Positions 26,111-38,388 of a stretch of 64,000 bases of DNA are shown one piece after another (position 1 is the first letter of the stretch; every line of letters begins with the position of its first letter). The stretch spans positions 33,537,790 to 33,601,789 of the forward strand of contig NC_089274.1 in NCBI RefSeq assembly GCF_963678975.1, read 5' to 3'. A program made the translations under genes and the position numbers. This DNA comes from Dysidea avara (Eukaryota; Porifera; Demospongiae; Dictyoceratida; Dysideidae). The notes beneath the pieces were generated by a model. The model saw only the letters and a program-made list of their open reading frames with translations. It was not told the origin of the DNA and did no database searches.

Positions 26111-28220
26111 CCCAAGGATCCTACTATTCTATTTAGTGTGACCAAAAGTGAGCAAGTAACAGCATGCAGTACATCACAAGTTAATCTCACAGGGAAGGAT
26201 CTACAGAGAAGACATACGTAAACCCATGTAAAAACAATAATGAAATACTCCAACAGAGCAATCAAGTATGTCTAAAGCAATGATATAAACATATAGGTAT
26301 TTATCAAGAACATTGTTTGGAAATGATGTAGAGTGTTAAATCAGGTTCAGGGTTTTCATTCATTAAGATTGGGAAATATTTGACAGTAAGAATATTTCAT
26401 GGTTTCCTCAACTAACTAAAATAAATTACGTGGAATATTTACACTCAATATTTTCTACTTGCAAAATATTGTTTGGTGGCTTGTTATAAAGTTTGTGGTC
26501 ATATAACACAGGTCAAAACTAGTGCACCAGTTTGAATGCTGAGGAATGAGTATGCTGTTGGAGAAAAGGATTGGCCTACAGGGCCCTCTCCGCCAGAATT
26601 AGTTTGCATGTCATTGTACTAGCTCCGAATAAAGAGGCTGAGTCAACCTAGCTTAGACACAGCTACAGGGATCCATTACAATTACATGTTCATTGTACAA
26701 CAGGTACATTGTCATACAGTCGTACCTTGATCAACTTCATTGTATCTTCTGTACTGCATTGTACACACAGGCATGTAGTGACAGCGGTGCTAGCTGCTAA
26801 TCCCAAGATACACCATAGATGTTAATAGCTCTATACATGTTTTAATCAGTTGTTGTTCAGAAAAATTCTCTGGTAAAACATTTTTGTAGCTTAAGCTGCC
26901 CGCAAAAATATAACACATCAAATATATTTTACAACTAAATTTTCTTGAACAAAAATTTCTTGAATTACGGTATGTAACTCATTTCACTGTTCATCATCTA
27001 TACTGCAAGTGTAGCCAATCTCTGTAAGCTACATGTGTGCTTATATGTAGACAGTGGCATAAGCTTACAAATACCAAGGACAAGATACCCATAAAGAGAG
27101 TTTTTATTACATCCATAGTAGACAAAAACATGCAATGTTTGCTGTCATGATTTAACAACTAGGGAACACAGTAGCTATATAAGCAGTACAGTTGTGATAG
27201 TAACTTAATATGGTATTCTAGTGTTGATATACAGGCATTAATATGAAAACTAAATAACTAGGAAGTGTTGATATTTACAGACTTCAATTGTAAACCTTAA
27301 GCATTTACATAACTAATTTTAGTTTTGTCGCATGACATAAAAGAAAGATGTATCCTGTAGTGGAATTTTGTGGTTAGGCTGTAACAACATAATTAGTCGG
27401 CTTCTGTGATGTCGCCTTCACTGACTAATAGTGCTAACTGATATGATTTAATCCATAAACAGCCATTTATACAACTTCTGTAACTTGAAGACGGGTTGTT
27501 GAGACACAACAAGACAGCTTTCTTGAGAGAGGCACATCTAACATCTAAAGAGACTAAGTATGCTCTATACAGTAGTACAAAAACATTTCAGCTTTAGTTT
27601 ACAAAATGTAGTTTTGAACAGAAACCAATGGGAACTGCGAGTTGTAATTTGTAATATTGCACTCGGAAAAGTGAAGGAAGTAATTAATACTAGTTATAAC
27701 TATTGCAAACAGTCAGGTTCTCTTCACATTAAAACTATATACACAGAATAAAAGTCAGTGACCTGATCATGATATGGCATAACTTGACCTTGTTCTGTAA
27801 CATGAACAAATATGGCAAAGTTACTTGCTATTTATGTTTTGTTAGTAGGCAGACTAGAAATACTTACACTTGAAAAGAATGAATGAGGCACTTTCATTTA
27901 CCATGGTGTGTGTGTGCACTCTATATGTGAAGTCCTGTATCAAACATTTTATCATGCACTTGGCACATCTGATCAATACAACACAAGAACTGAATAAAGA
28001 TACCAAGCTAAGTGATGATAGCACTTGTGTCCTAGTTAGGCTACTCAAGTTAGAATGACTCAAGCCCACTGTCTTAGCTGTTACCACATGCACTGTAGTA
28101 GATAGGAACACAACTGATAGCAATGATTTAGTTATGTAACTGCAATGGAAAATAATGCAAAACAGACAGGAAATGATAAAGCTGTATTTGTGGACATTAC
28201 TGCATTTTCATATTTCGTGT
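26111..28220. other. Intergenic stretch, nothing recognised
   Basis: AT-rich sequence. Short open frames (for example 27560-27751) have no recognisable motif and no splice context. I see no RNA gene. Confidence 0.5.
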
Positions 28221-28278
28221 GTACAGGTACAATTCTATTCAGTGAAACAGAAAGTTCTTAGCTTCATTTACCAGATTA

Positions 28279-28513
28279 AGCACATGTAGGGATGCTGTAC
28301 ATGAGATCATGCATACATTGGAATGCTACAGTGTACATGTGCAATTCTACTGAAACAGTGAGTTCTTAGAACTGGTACCTTCATTTGAGTTATAGAGATA
28401 TAATAAACATTGCCTAAGCACATGCAGGGATGCTGTACATGAGATCATGCATACATTGGAATGCTACAGTGTACATGTGCAATTCTACTGAAACAGTGAG
28501 TTCTTAGAACTGG
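28279..28513. repeat. Direct duplication of about 98 bp
   Basis: Units 28279-28375 and 28416-28513 share gatgctgtacatgagatc and tgcaattctactgaaacag with very few differences. The separating 40 bp is unique. Confidence 0.9.
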
Positions 28514-28624
28514 CCCATACCTTCAATTATAGTACATTATACCAGCTAGATTAAACACATGATAGGTGAGGGGTGACAAGTTGTTTACACACTATTATGA
28601 TGTCATTATAATTAGTCACAGCAT

Positions 28625-28860
28625 ATATAATTTCACTAATTTCTGCCACAACACTCACTATTTTTGTGTAGTGACATTTACTACCAATTTTGTAGTGACC
28701 GTCACTACACTTTTGTATACAGTGACCCTCACTACATAGTAGTGAATGTCACTATATGGTAGTGAAGGTCACTACAAAATTAGTAGTGAACATCACTACA
28801 CAATAATAGTGAGTATATATTGTGGCAGACATTAGTAGTGACCTTCACTAGTTCGTTTTT
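28625..28860. mobile_element. Foldback element built from TAGTGA/TCACTA repeats
   Basis: Two arms of about 75-100 bp (tctgccacaa..tcacta and tagtgag..ttgtggcaga) form an imperfect palindrome, and many internal gtagtga/tcactac units make smaller hairpins. Confidence 0.8.
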
Positions 28861-29323
28861 ACTGTGCTGTATTAAAATTACACAGAGTACAATGCACAGT
28901 GTTGGGAGTAACGCGTTACATAAGTAACGCGTTATGTAATATTACTTTTGTGGTAACTAAGTAATACGCTATAAAAACGGGTGCTGGTCACTGTAAAGCG
29001 CTAATAATAAAATAATAATAATAATATAACTGAAGTACTTTAATACAAATGTAACGCGTTACCTAAGCAATATAGTTACTGTAACGAGTCTAATATTACG
29101 TAATATTATTACGTAACATAGATCGTATATTCTTGGGTACGAAGAATATACGATCTATGTTATCATAGATCGTATATTCTTCGTACCCGGGATTGGAATC
29201 TACCAGCTTTTCACACTTTACTCCGCACCCCGACCACAACTCGGACCACGAAGCAGCCTTACTAGTTTCTTACCACAATCGATTGTATCTTAGTGCACGT
29301 GTGGAGGTAAGACTCGAGTTTCT

Positions 29324-30421
29324 ATGGCACGTTCTGTGGCGTTTGGCCCCTTTACCAGTTCGTGTGTACAGGAGCCGACACAGTACGTCCACATTTGTGT
29401 TTTGCACTGTATCTAGAGCTGTGTGTAATTGTTATTTTTTTGTTATTATTATTTTAGTAACCCCTTGATTGCTGCCAGTCACAGTGAAGTGCACAATGCT
29501 ATTTCCAATATTATGAAAGACCCATTATTTTCCATACCAACTGCTGAAGCACGGGAATGTCTTGAAGCTGCGAGGTGTCTGGTGGTGTTTTTTGTTCAGC
29601 CAATTGAGCCTGCCAAAGGCTTTTGTCGGTGGTTAGTCACTTCCTTGATGGCAATTGTGGACAAGAGCAAGCATGCTACTACCAGAGTAGACAAAGAAAA
29701 GTTGTGGATTGGATATCATCAGCTTACAAGCTCACTCCCATTCAATGACAAATGGAAGCGTTTTTTAATGCAAGTTAAGGTGCAGGCCACACCTCTTTTG
29801 TACCAACATATTACGGATCAAGTTTTTGAATCTATCATAAAGAGATCTTTCACCGTACCAGTCACAGAGCCGACTGATGATGATAATGCAAGTGAGCTCA
29901 CTCACCAAGATGAAAATGTTATACGTTATGTTGGTGGATACGTCATACATCACCTGAAGAAGGACCGCAATAATGCCACCCTTGTTCCCATACTTGAGAA
30001 GTTAGTTGACAAGCAGGGGCAATCTGGATTTGACCCTACACGAATGTGGATCAATGTTCTTAACCGAGGTGGGCTTACAAGGATTACTGATCTAGCATAT
30101 CAATGTTTTTGTGACATAGAAATGGCTACTAGAAAATACCTTCGAGCTGACAAAACTAGAGATATGAATGAAACATTTAAGAAGAAGATCGCAACTTCTA
30201 TTTTAAGTGATGAGGACCTACTGTTTGACTGGCAATTGGCTGTGGGATTGGTTGACCAAAGTAAATCTGACAAATGCCTAACTAAGATCATTGACAAATG
30301 GATCGTGATCCGCGGATTCTCTTTCGCTAAGTCAATGATGGAGATGTACAAACAGTCATCAAAAAAGGGAACAGACAAATCTAAACCTTTGCGAAGTAAA
30401 CTTTTTACAGATGAGATGTAA
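29324..30421 (+). CDS. Second protein of the P-like element, function unknown, 340 aa
   Basis: Inferred exons are 29324-29382 (MARSVAFGPF start, donor gtacgt) and 29458-30421, with matching phase; exon 2 carries most of the protein and is certain to be open. I do not recognise a named domain. Visible features are an N-terminal helical part with EARECLEAARCL, an acidic linker, then IRYVGGYVIHHLKKD and a downstream W..VLNRGGL pattern. Proteins with a YVGGYV-like core occur near transposases in other invertebrates (from memory, not checked). It lies within the same 35-bp inverted ends as the transposase, so a helper or regulatory role in transposition is possible but unproven. The first exon choice is uncertain. 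Confidence 0.65.
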
Positions 30422-30472
30422 ATTTTAATGTAATTCAATAATGAGATGTAAATTTTAATGTAATTCAATAAT
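30413..30472. repeat. 30-bp direct duplication across the stop of the plus-strand gene
   Basis: The block gatgtaaattttaatgtaa plus attcaataatga is present twice, end to end. The first copy contains the stop codon, the second lies in the 3'UTR. It sits in the short gap between the two convergent genes. Confidence 0.85.
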
Positions 30473-30553
30473 GTGTTGAAAATGAAAGCAACCATGAAAT
30501 ATTTACAACAATAATAATTTTTTAAAGTAAAGTGTTCTGCATGTACAGTGTAT

Positions 30554-33500
30554 TTAATCAGAATAATGACGGCGTCTTTTCTTTAAGGGTTTGTTTAAGT
30601 CTACCATTTCCAAATCATATGCCTTCCTCTTTGTTCCCCGACAATTTCCAGTAATCGTGTCAACTTTAATAGAATCGATCACTCTTAGTGACTGTGTGTT
30701 GCACAAGAACTCATGAACTTTTGGATTGTCATTTGTTCTACCCTTTTGACGCTGACACCCGAAGAACTTCTCCAAGGCATCTTGACTTAGCTTCTCACTT
30801 AAAAAGCAAGTTACACCAGGAATAGAAAAAAGGAATGGTATCAATTCCAATAGAGAGTGCACTACAAATACAACAAATAAAAAAAATTCATCAATATTTA
30901 GCCCATACCTGTAATTCTAATTCCATTAAGTGTAACATCACTTAGCATCATTTGCCGTCTCTCAGCTGCATCAAACGGTCCCCTTCTTTTATCAACGCTC
31001 TTCTTCCAGTGATTTAAATAACCAAGAATTTCCTTAAGAAACTAAAATATATCATTTGCATGTTAGTGTTTTACTAGAGGTATTGCTTTACCTTCATTCT
31101 AAAATCTCCAGGCCCCCTGATGGGATCTTGAAAAGGCTTTCTGTTGTGTTTCCCTTGACAAAACGACGAGACGTTCAACATGTCAAATAACTTATCCATT
31201 TTGTCAATGAAATAAGCTGTTTCGTAAGCATCCTCATTACCCGAGAAGTACAATGCCTTAGCAACTGACTCACTGAGTACCTGTTCAAACAAATAGTGTA
31301 TTTAAGTAATGTTCATTTAGGAAATGTATACATTTGCAAAACTTTTACATTGATTATACATCACAAGACAATTTGTACTGGTAAAATTCATGTTATTTTC
31401 TATATGCGATTTCCCTTTGTGTTAAATGCTTATTAAGCACATATTAATTTCAAGAAAGTCAAGCATTATTATAGTATGTAGACTCACCTGTGCTGCTAAA
31501 TCAACTCTCATCTTAGAAAAGTTGGTGAGGTATATGTGTTCGTACTTGATTTTTGGTACCAATGACAAGCCAGGTGTGGTAGTGATAGCCCCTGTATTCC
31601 TCTTATATAAATCCACAATCAAATTCCAGTCAATCTTGTGACCGCAACACTACATATAGCAAACAATGCATGTAATAAAATAAACATAACAACCTTGTAT
31701 AAAGCACATACCCACAGCTTTCCTCTAGCAAAGCAATTTCGAATGGTTTTGATGAGATGTGGCGGATCTGAAATAAAAAATATTTCCCGCCGCTCTGAAG
31801 TGTAGACATTAACTGTCTTGTAAGAAAGGGCACTGTCAGAATTATGCATCGAAAACATTTTTCGATTATCAGAAGCCCCATCACACGTAACAGTAACCAC
31901 AGTCAAGCCAAGCATTGTCAACCGTCTGATAGCCTCACGAACCAGAGGAAAGATGTCAGCACCCTTTGTACTGACAGCAGGGAATTGGACATAAGGAAAC
32001 TTCATGCTTGTAAACAAGCCCCGAATCATAAACACAAGCATGCACTTGCTCAGTGGTCTAGGGGTGGCACCAGTTTTGTCAAAATGATCCTCATATTCTG
32101 ATAACAAGTTGTTCACTTCACCAAGATCTGAATAACCAACTAAATTGCCAGTGTGCTTGTCGAAATACAAACCTTCTTTAATATGCATCTCGTCCAACAC
32201 CAAGCCGACATATTTAGCTAGGTGCTTTGGTCTTTGCTGAGCAACAACATCCAGCAGCTCTAAATCTGTTTCAACAGAAAAGCCAGGCTTTGAGGATGAC
32301 GCGTGTCGATAGTCTCTTAGTGTTCTGTCTGAAGGTAACTTGAGGACCCCAGAGTTTCGCAACGTTGAATAACACCCACTAGATTTGTGATGTAAGTAAA
32401 GACACCACCTTATTACAGCTGGGTGCCACCTCATGCCTTTTGCACCTTTGACTGATGCAGCCTTCAACTGCTGCTCCCAGAAAATTGATGAGAAACTTTC
32501 TCCAGAATTTTCTTTCGTGTTTGGCTGAGCATTTGCTATAGTCAATAGCCCTCTGTGGGTTGTGGAGTCCACATCAACAGAATCTTTCTCTATCATTTTA
32601 TCCAACTTTGACTGCAACTCAGATACTTTGTGTTTGCTCACACGATAAGCAGAATGCACATTACGCATTCTGAGATGTTTCTCAGATGTACTCAAATTCT
32701 TATATGTAGTGTGGCTATCGACATAACATTTTCTCTGCTTGTCTCCTTCTGTCTGTCGCAAAAGTCTGCTTAGTCCACTTCGTAGAATATTGTCACGAAA
32801 ATTTCTGCAGTGAGTGCATCGGTTTGATGGTGATGATGGGGAAATTTTCCACAGACAGCGAACGTGTCGTATCGTCTTCTGGTAAGAATCATAATATGCT
32901 ACCACGTGGTTACCTATCAAAAAAATCAACTGTATACATAAATACATACTGCATGTATGTACCTGTTGCATCCCTGAAAACCCCTTCGTGCTTGTTGACC
33001 AGTGGTAAAAATTTCTCGTCAGCATTCCCTTCACACATAATATACGGCATCTCTTGCTGGCTTGTACCAACTGCTATTGTTGTACTGGTGGTAGCTACAG
33101 AATCTGACTGACCTCCACCTGTGCTTTCAATAATGTCAACAGGTTCTGTTTGAGTGGAAGCTTCAGCTGTGAACACACCACTGGTAGATGACTCAAGTTC
33201 AGTTGCACAAATGTCTACAAGATCTGTCTGAGTGGATACTTCAGTTGTCAATGTACCACCATTCACAGTATGTTCAGCATCACTCAATAAAGCTGTGCAG
33301 GTGGCTTTTTCATTAAGATTACCAAAAGACATCTCCACCCTACTTGTACTAGTATTCTGTTTTGTTCTGCTGCCATCATCAAGATCATCCGTGGCCAAAG
33401 GTATTTCAACATCATCGGCACTCCCTGTTTGATCATTTGGGGGCAAATCAACAGTGCTTGTGGCTGTGTTCCGGTCTATACTGCTTTCAGCAATAACATC

Positions 33501-33869
33501 GTCATTCACCAAAGGTGCCGGAACGCTACTTCCAATGGAAGGCTGTATAGAACTTACAGACTCATAAGTGGTACCTGCAGGTATAGCAACTGGACTTTCT
33601 ACTAGTTTAGCTTTCTTCCTGGGAGGCAACTCAACAGTGCTTGTGGCTGTATTCCAGTCTCTGCTGGTTTCATCGACATTGTCATCCAAAGGTGTCAGAA
33701 CGCTACTTCCAGTTTCATCAATACAGCCAGCAGAAGGCTGTGTAGCTAATACGGACTCCTTAGTAGTACCTGCAGGTATAGCAGCTGGATTCTTTGATGG
33801 CTTAGTTGATGGTTTAGCCTTCTTCCTGGAATAATTCTTCCGCTGCACAAGATGAAACCTACGACCCAT
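30554..33869 (-). CDS. P-element/THAP9-type transposase, 6 exons, 966 aa
   Basis: Exons 33869-32963, 32913-31712, 31649-31488, 31280-31092, 31041-30909 and 30861-30554 join with consistent phase into one open frame. The N-terminal 300 residues are low complexity with a basic start (RKNYSRKKAK) and internal duplications (AIPAGTT.ES, STQT..VDI). No THAP zinc finger is seen. A Cys pair region (CTHC) follows. The RNase H-like core has LVLDEMHIKEG (Asp about 543), VTCDGASDN (Asp about 647) and SQDALEKFFG (Glu about 895), which fit the DDE positions of P-type transposases. Family hallmarks RWHPAVIRWCLYL, LPSDRTLRDY and DPPHLIKTIRN are present. Lack of any stop or frameshift suggests a recent or selected copy. 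Confidence 0.9.
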
Positions 33870-34486
33870 CTTCTTGAGCTCCAGGAATAAACATTTCTGT
33901 TTAAAAGCAAAAAAAAAGCATTAAAGTATATAAATCAGGCTGTGCACTAAAATACTGTTTATAAAAATCTTTGTAAAGCACAACACAATTGCAGTAAAGG
34001 GTACACAAACCACATGCTGTAAAACTACAAAATAGAGACCTAAAACAAGAATTCGGCATGTTTCGGTCTTTTTAATGGTACAGGGACGCACAACAATGTA
34101 AGATACACTAGCGGATATATTTTCATGATTCTACATGCCTCTAATGGCGAGCATTGGGTACACACTCTATTCCAAAAAAAGAAGCACTCATGACTCTTTC
34201 GCCACGGCGAAAATCCGACTTTTAAAGTATAGTAATATCATTATGAACACATTTCAACTCGATAACAACGACATATTACCGTAAAGATCACTGTAAGACA
34301 GCTCAAACTCCATGAAGAAATGGCATGGTTCCGCGACTAAATGGCGCCATACGTATATTCACGGATATTAATCGTGACACTTTGGTTAGCACGTTAAGGT
34401 GTTAAACACAACCGGGGTGAGGATTGTGCTACGCAAGCTATTGAAGTTTCCAATCCCGGGTACGAAGAATATACGATCTATGTTAT

Positions 34487-34811
34487 TACTACAAGTAACG
34501 AAGTTACTAATCTCGTTAGTTATCCTCTGAGTAACACCTAGCCACAACGAAGTAACGAAGCCTACTGAATGAAGCTTATTCACTAGCTTCTTACTTATAA
34601 ACCAAGATTTGCACATTGTCCAACGACGCAATCATGTCACGTGATAAAGCGGTAGTTTCACACGTGACAGCTTAAGGCTGTGGACACAGTAATATAATAT
34701 GTAATATTATTATATTTTATGAGTAATATGTAACTGTAACTATATAGTTCAGTTGCAAGTAATATGTAATATGTAACTAGTTACTTTCACAAAGTAACTT
34801 GCCCAACACTG
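34487..34811. repeat. Right arm of the CAGTGTTGGG element
   Basis: AT-rich arm with agtaatatgtaac-type repeats and agttactttcacaaagtaac close to the end, mirror of the left arm at 28897-29116. Confidence 0.65.
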
Positions 34812-35039
34812 ACAATGTCAATGCACATGCACAAACAACGCAACAATACACCCACACGTGTACACCCCACACTCACACTCACACATGCACACACACACAC
34901 ACACACCACCCACCCCTTCACACACACAACACAATTTGCTGTTGTAATAGGCACACCACATGCACTTAAAATGATTTTTATATGCATGTGGGCAAACTAT
35001 GCAATGCCTATAGTGTACATCAAGCCACTAAATGGATTT

Positions 35040-35560
35040 TGAATGACTATCATGTGTCATACAGGTCTCGTCTGATGAGTCTACAGCTGTTACTATTAAT
35101 GTATGTTTACAAAATAAATGACATTATCTTCTTCATACAATCTTACCAACATCCATCAATGTGTTTTAACATTGCTGAGTATATTCAATTCAGTACCTCT
35201 AACACAAGACTCAGTTCGTCTCAAAAAATGATCCACCATAAATGTTCATCTAATATCGCACAGAATTTTTACTTTCACCGCCTACCACGTCTATGGAACT
35301 CTCTGCCAAGAATAGATTTATCTTTTCCTATTTACACTATCAAGCGTAAACTCTATAATTACATGTGGGAACACTTTATCCAAAATTTTGATGATACTAA
35401 TGTGTGTTCTTTTCATTACAACTGCCCTTGTTGCCACTGTGTCACAGCAGAACTTATCTAATTATTTTATTTTTGTATTTCCCCCTTTCCTTAGTTTGAG
35501 TCCCTGGCAGCACTTTCCAGTGGCTCTCAGTACCTTTATTTGTACTGTCAAACATTAAAA
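35040..35560 (+). pseudogene. LINE (CR1/L2-like) 3' end fragment
   Basis: The plus frame to 35461 shows the C-terminal pattern of non-LTR reverse transcriptases: SRLMSLQLLLLMYVYKINDI, TRLSSSQ, then RLWNSLPRID and a Cys-rich end CPCCHC. The 5' part is missing. The 3' flank (ggcagcactttccagtggct) looks like its 3'UTR. Confidence 0.7.
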
Positions 35561-35689
35561 ATGAACTATTACTATGGTTCATGATACTGGTGCACTGAAG
35601 CTTTATCCTGTTGACAAGTAAACTTAACATGGGAATTACTCTGGGGGAATCATACTTGAAATTAATGTAACTCAAACATTTAGTACATT

Positions 35690-35890
35690 TATTATTTATT
35701 AAGGCTTTACAGCGCAAGTGCTGAAGGTCTGTAGGACGCCTGGTCCTACAACCTGTTGAAAGTTGTTACATAAAGTGTGCTTGAAAAGGCAGAGAAAGGA
35801 GAAAAAAATAATTTATCCATGACTGAACCTGGGCAGCCTTGAACCTGCAGCCATCTAATTAACGCTCGACATCAAGACAAGAACTTGCAT
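35690..35890 (-). repeat. SINE with AATA-rich tail
   Basis: On the minus strand aggttcaaggctgccc fits a B box and the body ends gcgctgtaaagccttaataa. Similar ctgtaaagc.ctaata tails occur at 14955-14995 and 28985-29025, pointing to a family using the same 3' end. Confidence 0.5.
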
Positions 35891-35899
35891 ACAAAACTA

Positions 35900-38380
35900 A
35901 ATATTGAAATAATAGGTTGTCTATAGGAGAAAAGTACACTTTTATGGCCATTTCAGGATCTGGTGGATGAAAATAAGCAGCTGTTAGCATTGTATATAGT
36001 GTTTGATCAAATCGCCACTTTTGTCATCTACACAAACAGAGGAACATATATGTAGAAAGGGGCATGTTATAATCCATTTACCATTTATAAGCACATATCC
36101 ATGAAGAGGCAGGCATAGGTATATCAGTACTCCTATACCGTCTATATAGCTGAACCGTATCTGTCTACAAATGTAGCCAATAGCTCTATACATCTTACTT
36201 GAAATAAATAATTTACTTGGTATCATGCCACTGCCTAAAATGTAAGTATGTATAACTTTTAGTAATTCTTGGAAATGAGAACAGATGTGAAGAAACTTAG
36301 TACTAGACAGTTAAGTAACTCAGATGAAAAGTATCATTAAAGTCTAAAACTCAAATTCCAACTTTAGCACCAATGTTATGGAGCTGCTGAGTATTATTTT
36401 TTTTGTTTCTTAATAATACCTGATAGTTGATTTATTTTAGTGGACAAATAGCACAGCTTGTGTGCCCAGGAAAAAGACAAGATTACAGCAAGATTTAGTA
36501 TATGTACATGCACGTACAATTATAATAATTATTGATTAAAAATAACCGTAAATGTGTCATAGTCAGTGGTATGTGGGAGGAATGTTGGTAAACTGTTCCA
36601 TTCATTGATCATTCTTGAAAACAAGGTATGATGTGGTTTTAACTGGTGGAAGTATGAAATGGTAATGGCGTGTTTCTCTTACAGCAGGTAGGTAATAAGA
36701 TTGGATTGATAGGGATTTTGATTTAGAGCAGTTTAATTTAATCTGTAAAATATCTTTATAAATCATATTGCTTTTCTGCATTGACAAAGAGTTGTAGGGA
36801 TATGCAACAGTTATGAGTAGTTCAGTTATATGAGCCTATTGGTATACAAAGGACCATGTTTATTTTGTATAGCACAAGTGCTGAAGATCACACAACCAGT
36901 TTAAAGACTGGATGATATACTATGTGTGAAAAGGTGTAAAGCTATTTCAATTACAAATATTCCTAGCAAGCTAAGTGTACCCTTGGGATAGTTTTTTTTG
37001 CAAGGGGGACTGGGCAATGTTTGAGTATCTTTCATATAGTATTAGCAGTTAGCATACATAGTATTGTATAGTGTTAGTAAAGTCAGTCTGGTGACATGCT
37101 TTCCCAAGGAATATTTGAAATTTACACACTTCATGAGATTGCAATTTGAAATAGTGAAATTATGAAGGTGTCAATGATATAATTATATCGGTACTCTGAG
37201 ATAGTAGTGGCAAACTCTTGGATTCTGAATCTCACAGTACTGCTAATGGGCTTGCAGCAAACTGAAGAGCTAGAGTCAACCAATTGCTGAATGATTATAC
37301 AGTGGACCATTAAGTAATATATTTTTGTACACTTATTGATAGGAGATAAAAGGTATGTCCCCTTAAGTTGTCATTCAGTAAGTGCATCTCAAGACTACCA
37401 CAATTACAGCCTCATTAGTGGGTTGGAAACCAAATTTCAACAGATAAGAAAATTATGGACTTTGGTTGTGCATTGATATTACTATCAAGTTAATTATTTT
37501 GTTATGACTGAGCAAAACAGAAGTAATGTGTACTTCAACAAGTTAGCCACCCAACTTATATGGTCATGCAACTGCATATACTTGTAGCATAATATTTTGT
37601 ATTTGTGTTGTTACTGCAATAGTAATAATGTACTCTACCATAGTGTTGTGATGTAAATGCATGTCTATAATCTACTTTCTCAAACAAAAAATTATTGAAT
37701 AGTTATAAAAACAACTATTTTGTGAGCGTAACAATTAAGACTCCTAGTGGTCACTAAACTGAAGCTGGAACATAACCCCTATAAGAAAAAAGAACACCAC
37801 CAAGAATCCCTGGTGTACATGATGCCTGCATGGGCCTAAGTCACCACAAATATTATGGGAAATTTTCTGAATTCCCCCAATGGATCAACATTATTCTCAC
37901 AACAAAATACAGGTTTCTCAAGGGCAAACTCTTGAGGAGAAACAATAACCAAGTTGTATATTATACTTATTGGAGAAGTGGTACACATTTGTGCATGGAG
38001 ATGAAACTTCCTATAGTTCCAGCAATATTATTTGCTTTGCTGTAAAAAAAAAACATTTGTCCAAACTCACATTATGTAATGCATTAGCACCTTACCAATG
38101 CTGCCAGCTGGGATGGAGAGAGCAATTGCTGTCACCCCAGTAGTATTTTTACATTAATCAAGATACTTAACTGGCTATCCAAGGCTGTGCACGATGCATT
38201 AACAGGTCCAGAATGCTATATACATGAACTTACAGTACATCATCCAAATTGATTCAAAGTATGTAAACCTTGATGTGACAAACGTTTTGAAGCTTTCTCA
38301 ATGAATTAACAAAGAATAATATGACAATAAGTTCATGAATTTGTGACATGTTAATATCTTAGCTAACTACATACATTAAG
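35900..38380. other. Intergenic stretch, nothing recognised
   Basis: AT-rich. A short agcacaagtgctgaagat block at 36870 recalls the 35710 SINE. The other short open frames lack motifs. Confidence 0.45.
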
Positions 38381-38388
38381 TAATGTTT

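Larger units (their letters stand above)
29164..34482. mobile_element. P-like DNA transposon, 5.3 kb, two convergent genes, apparently intact
   Basis: Perfect 35-bp inverted ends (CATAGATCGTATATTC.. at 29164-29198 and its complement at 34448-34482) bound the element. TTAT lies directly outside both ends. Inside are a six-exon P/THAP9-type transposase on the minus strand and a two-exon gene on the plus strand that meets it tail to tail with about 130 bp between stops. Both frames are open across all inferred exons. A 43-bp hairpin made of the terminal sequence (29117-29159) stands just outside the left end. Confidence 0.85.
28897..34811. mobile_element. MITE-like element with CAGTGTTGGG ends, split by a P-like insertion
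   Basis: The left end starts cagtgttgggagtaac and the right end closes gcccaacactg. Outside are acaatgca (28889-28896) and acaatgtc (34812-34819), an 8-bp repeat with two mismatches. Arms of about 220 bp (left) and 325 bp (right) are rich in gtaacgcgttac/agttacttt. The left arm also contains a ctgtaaagcgctaataat tail module. The P-like element 29164-34482 interrupts it. An 8-bp duplication fits hAT or P type transposition. Confidence 0.7.
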
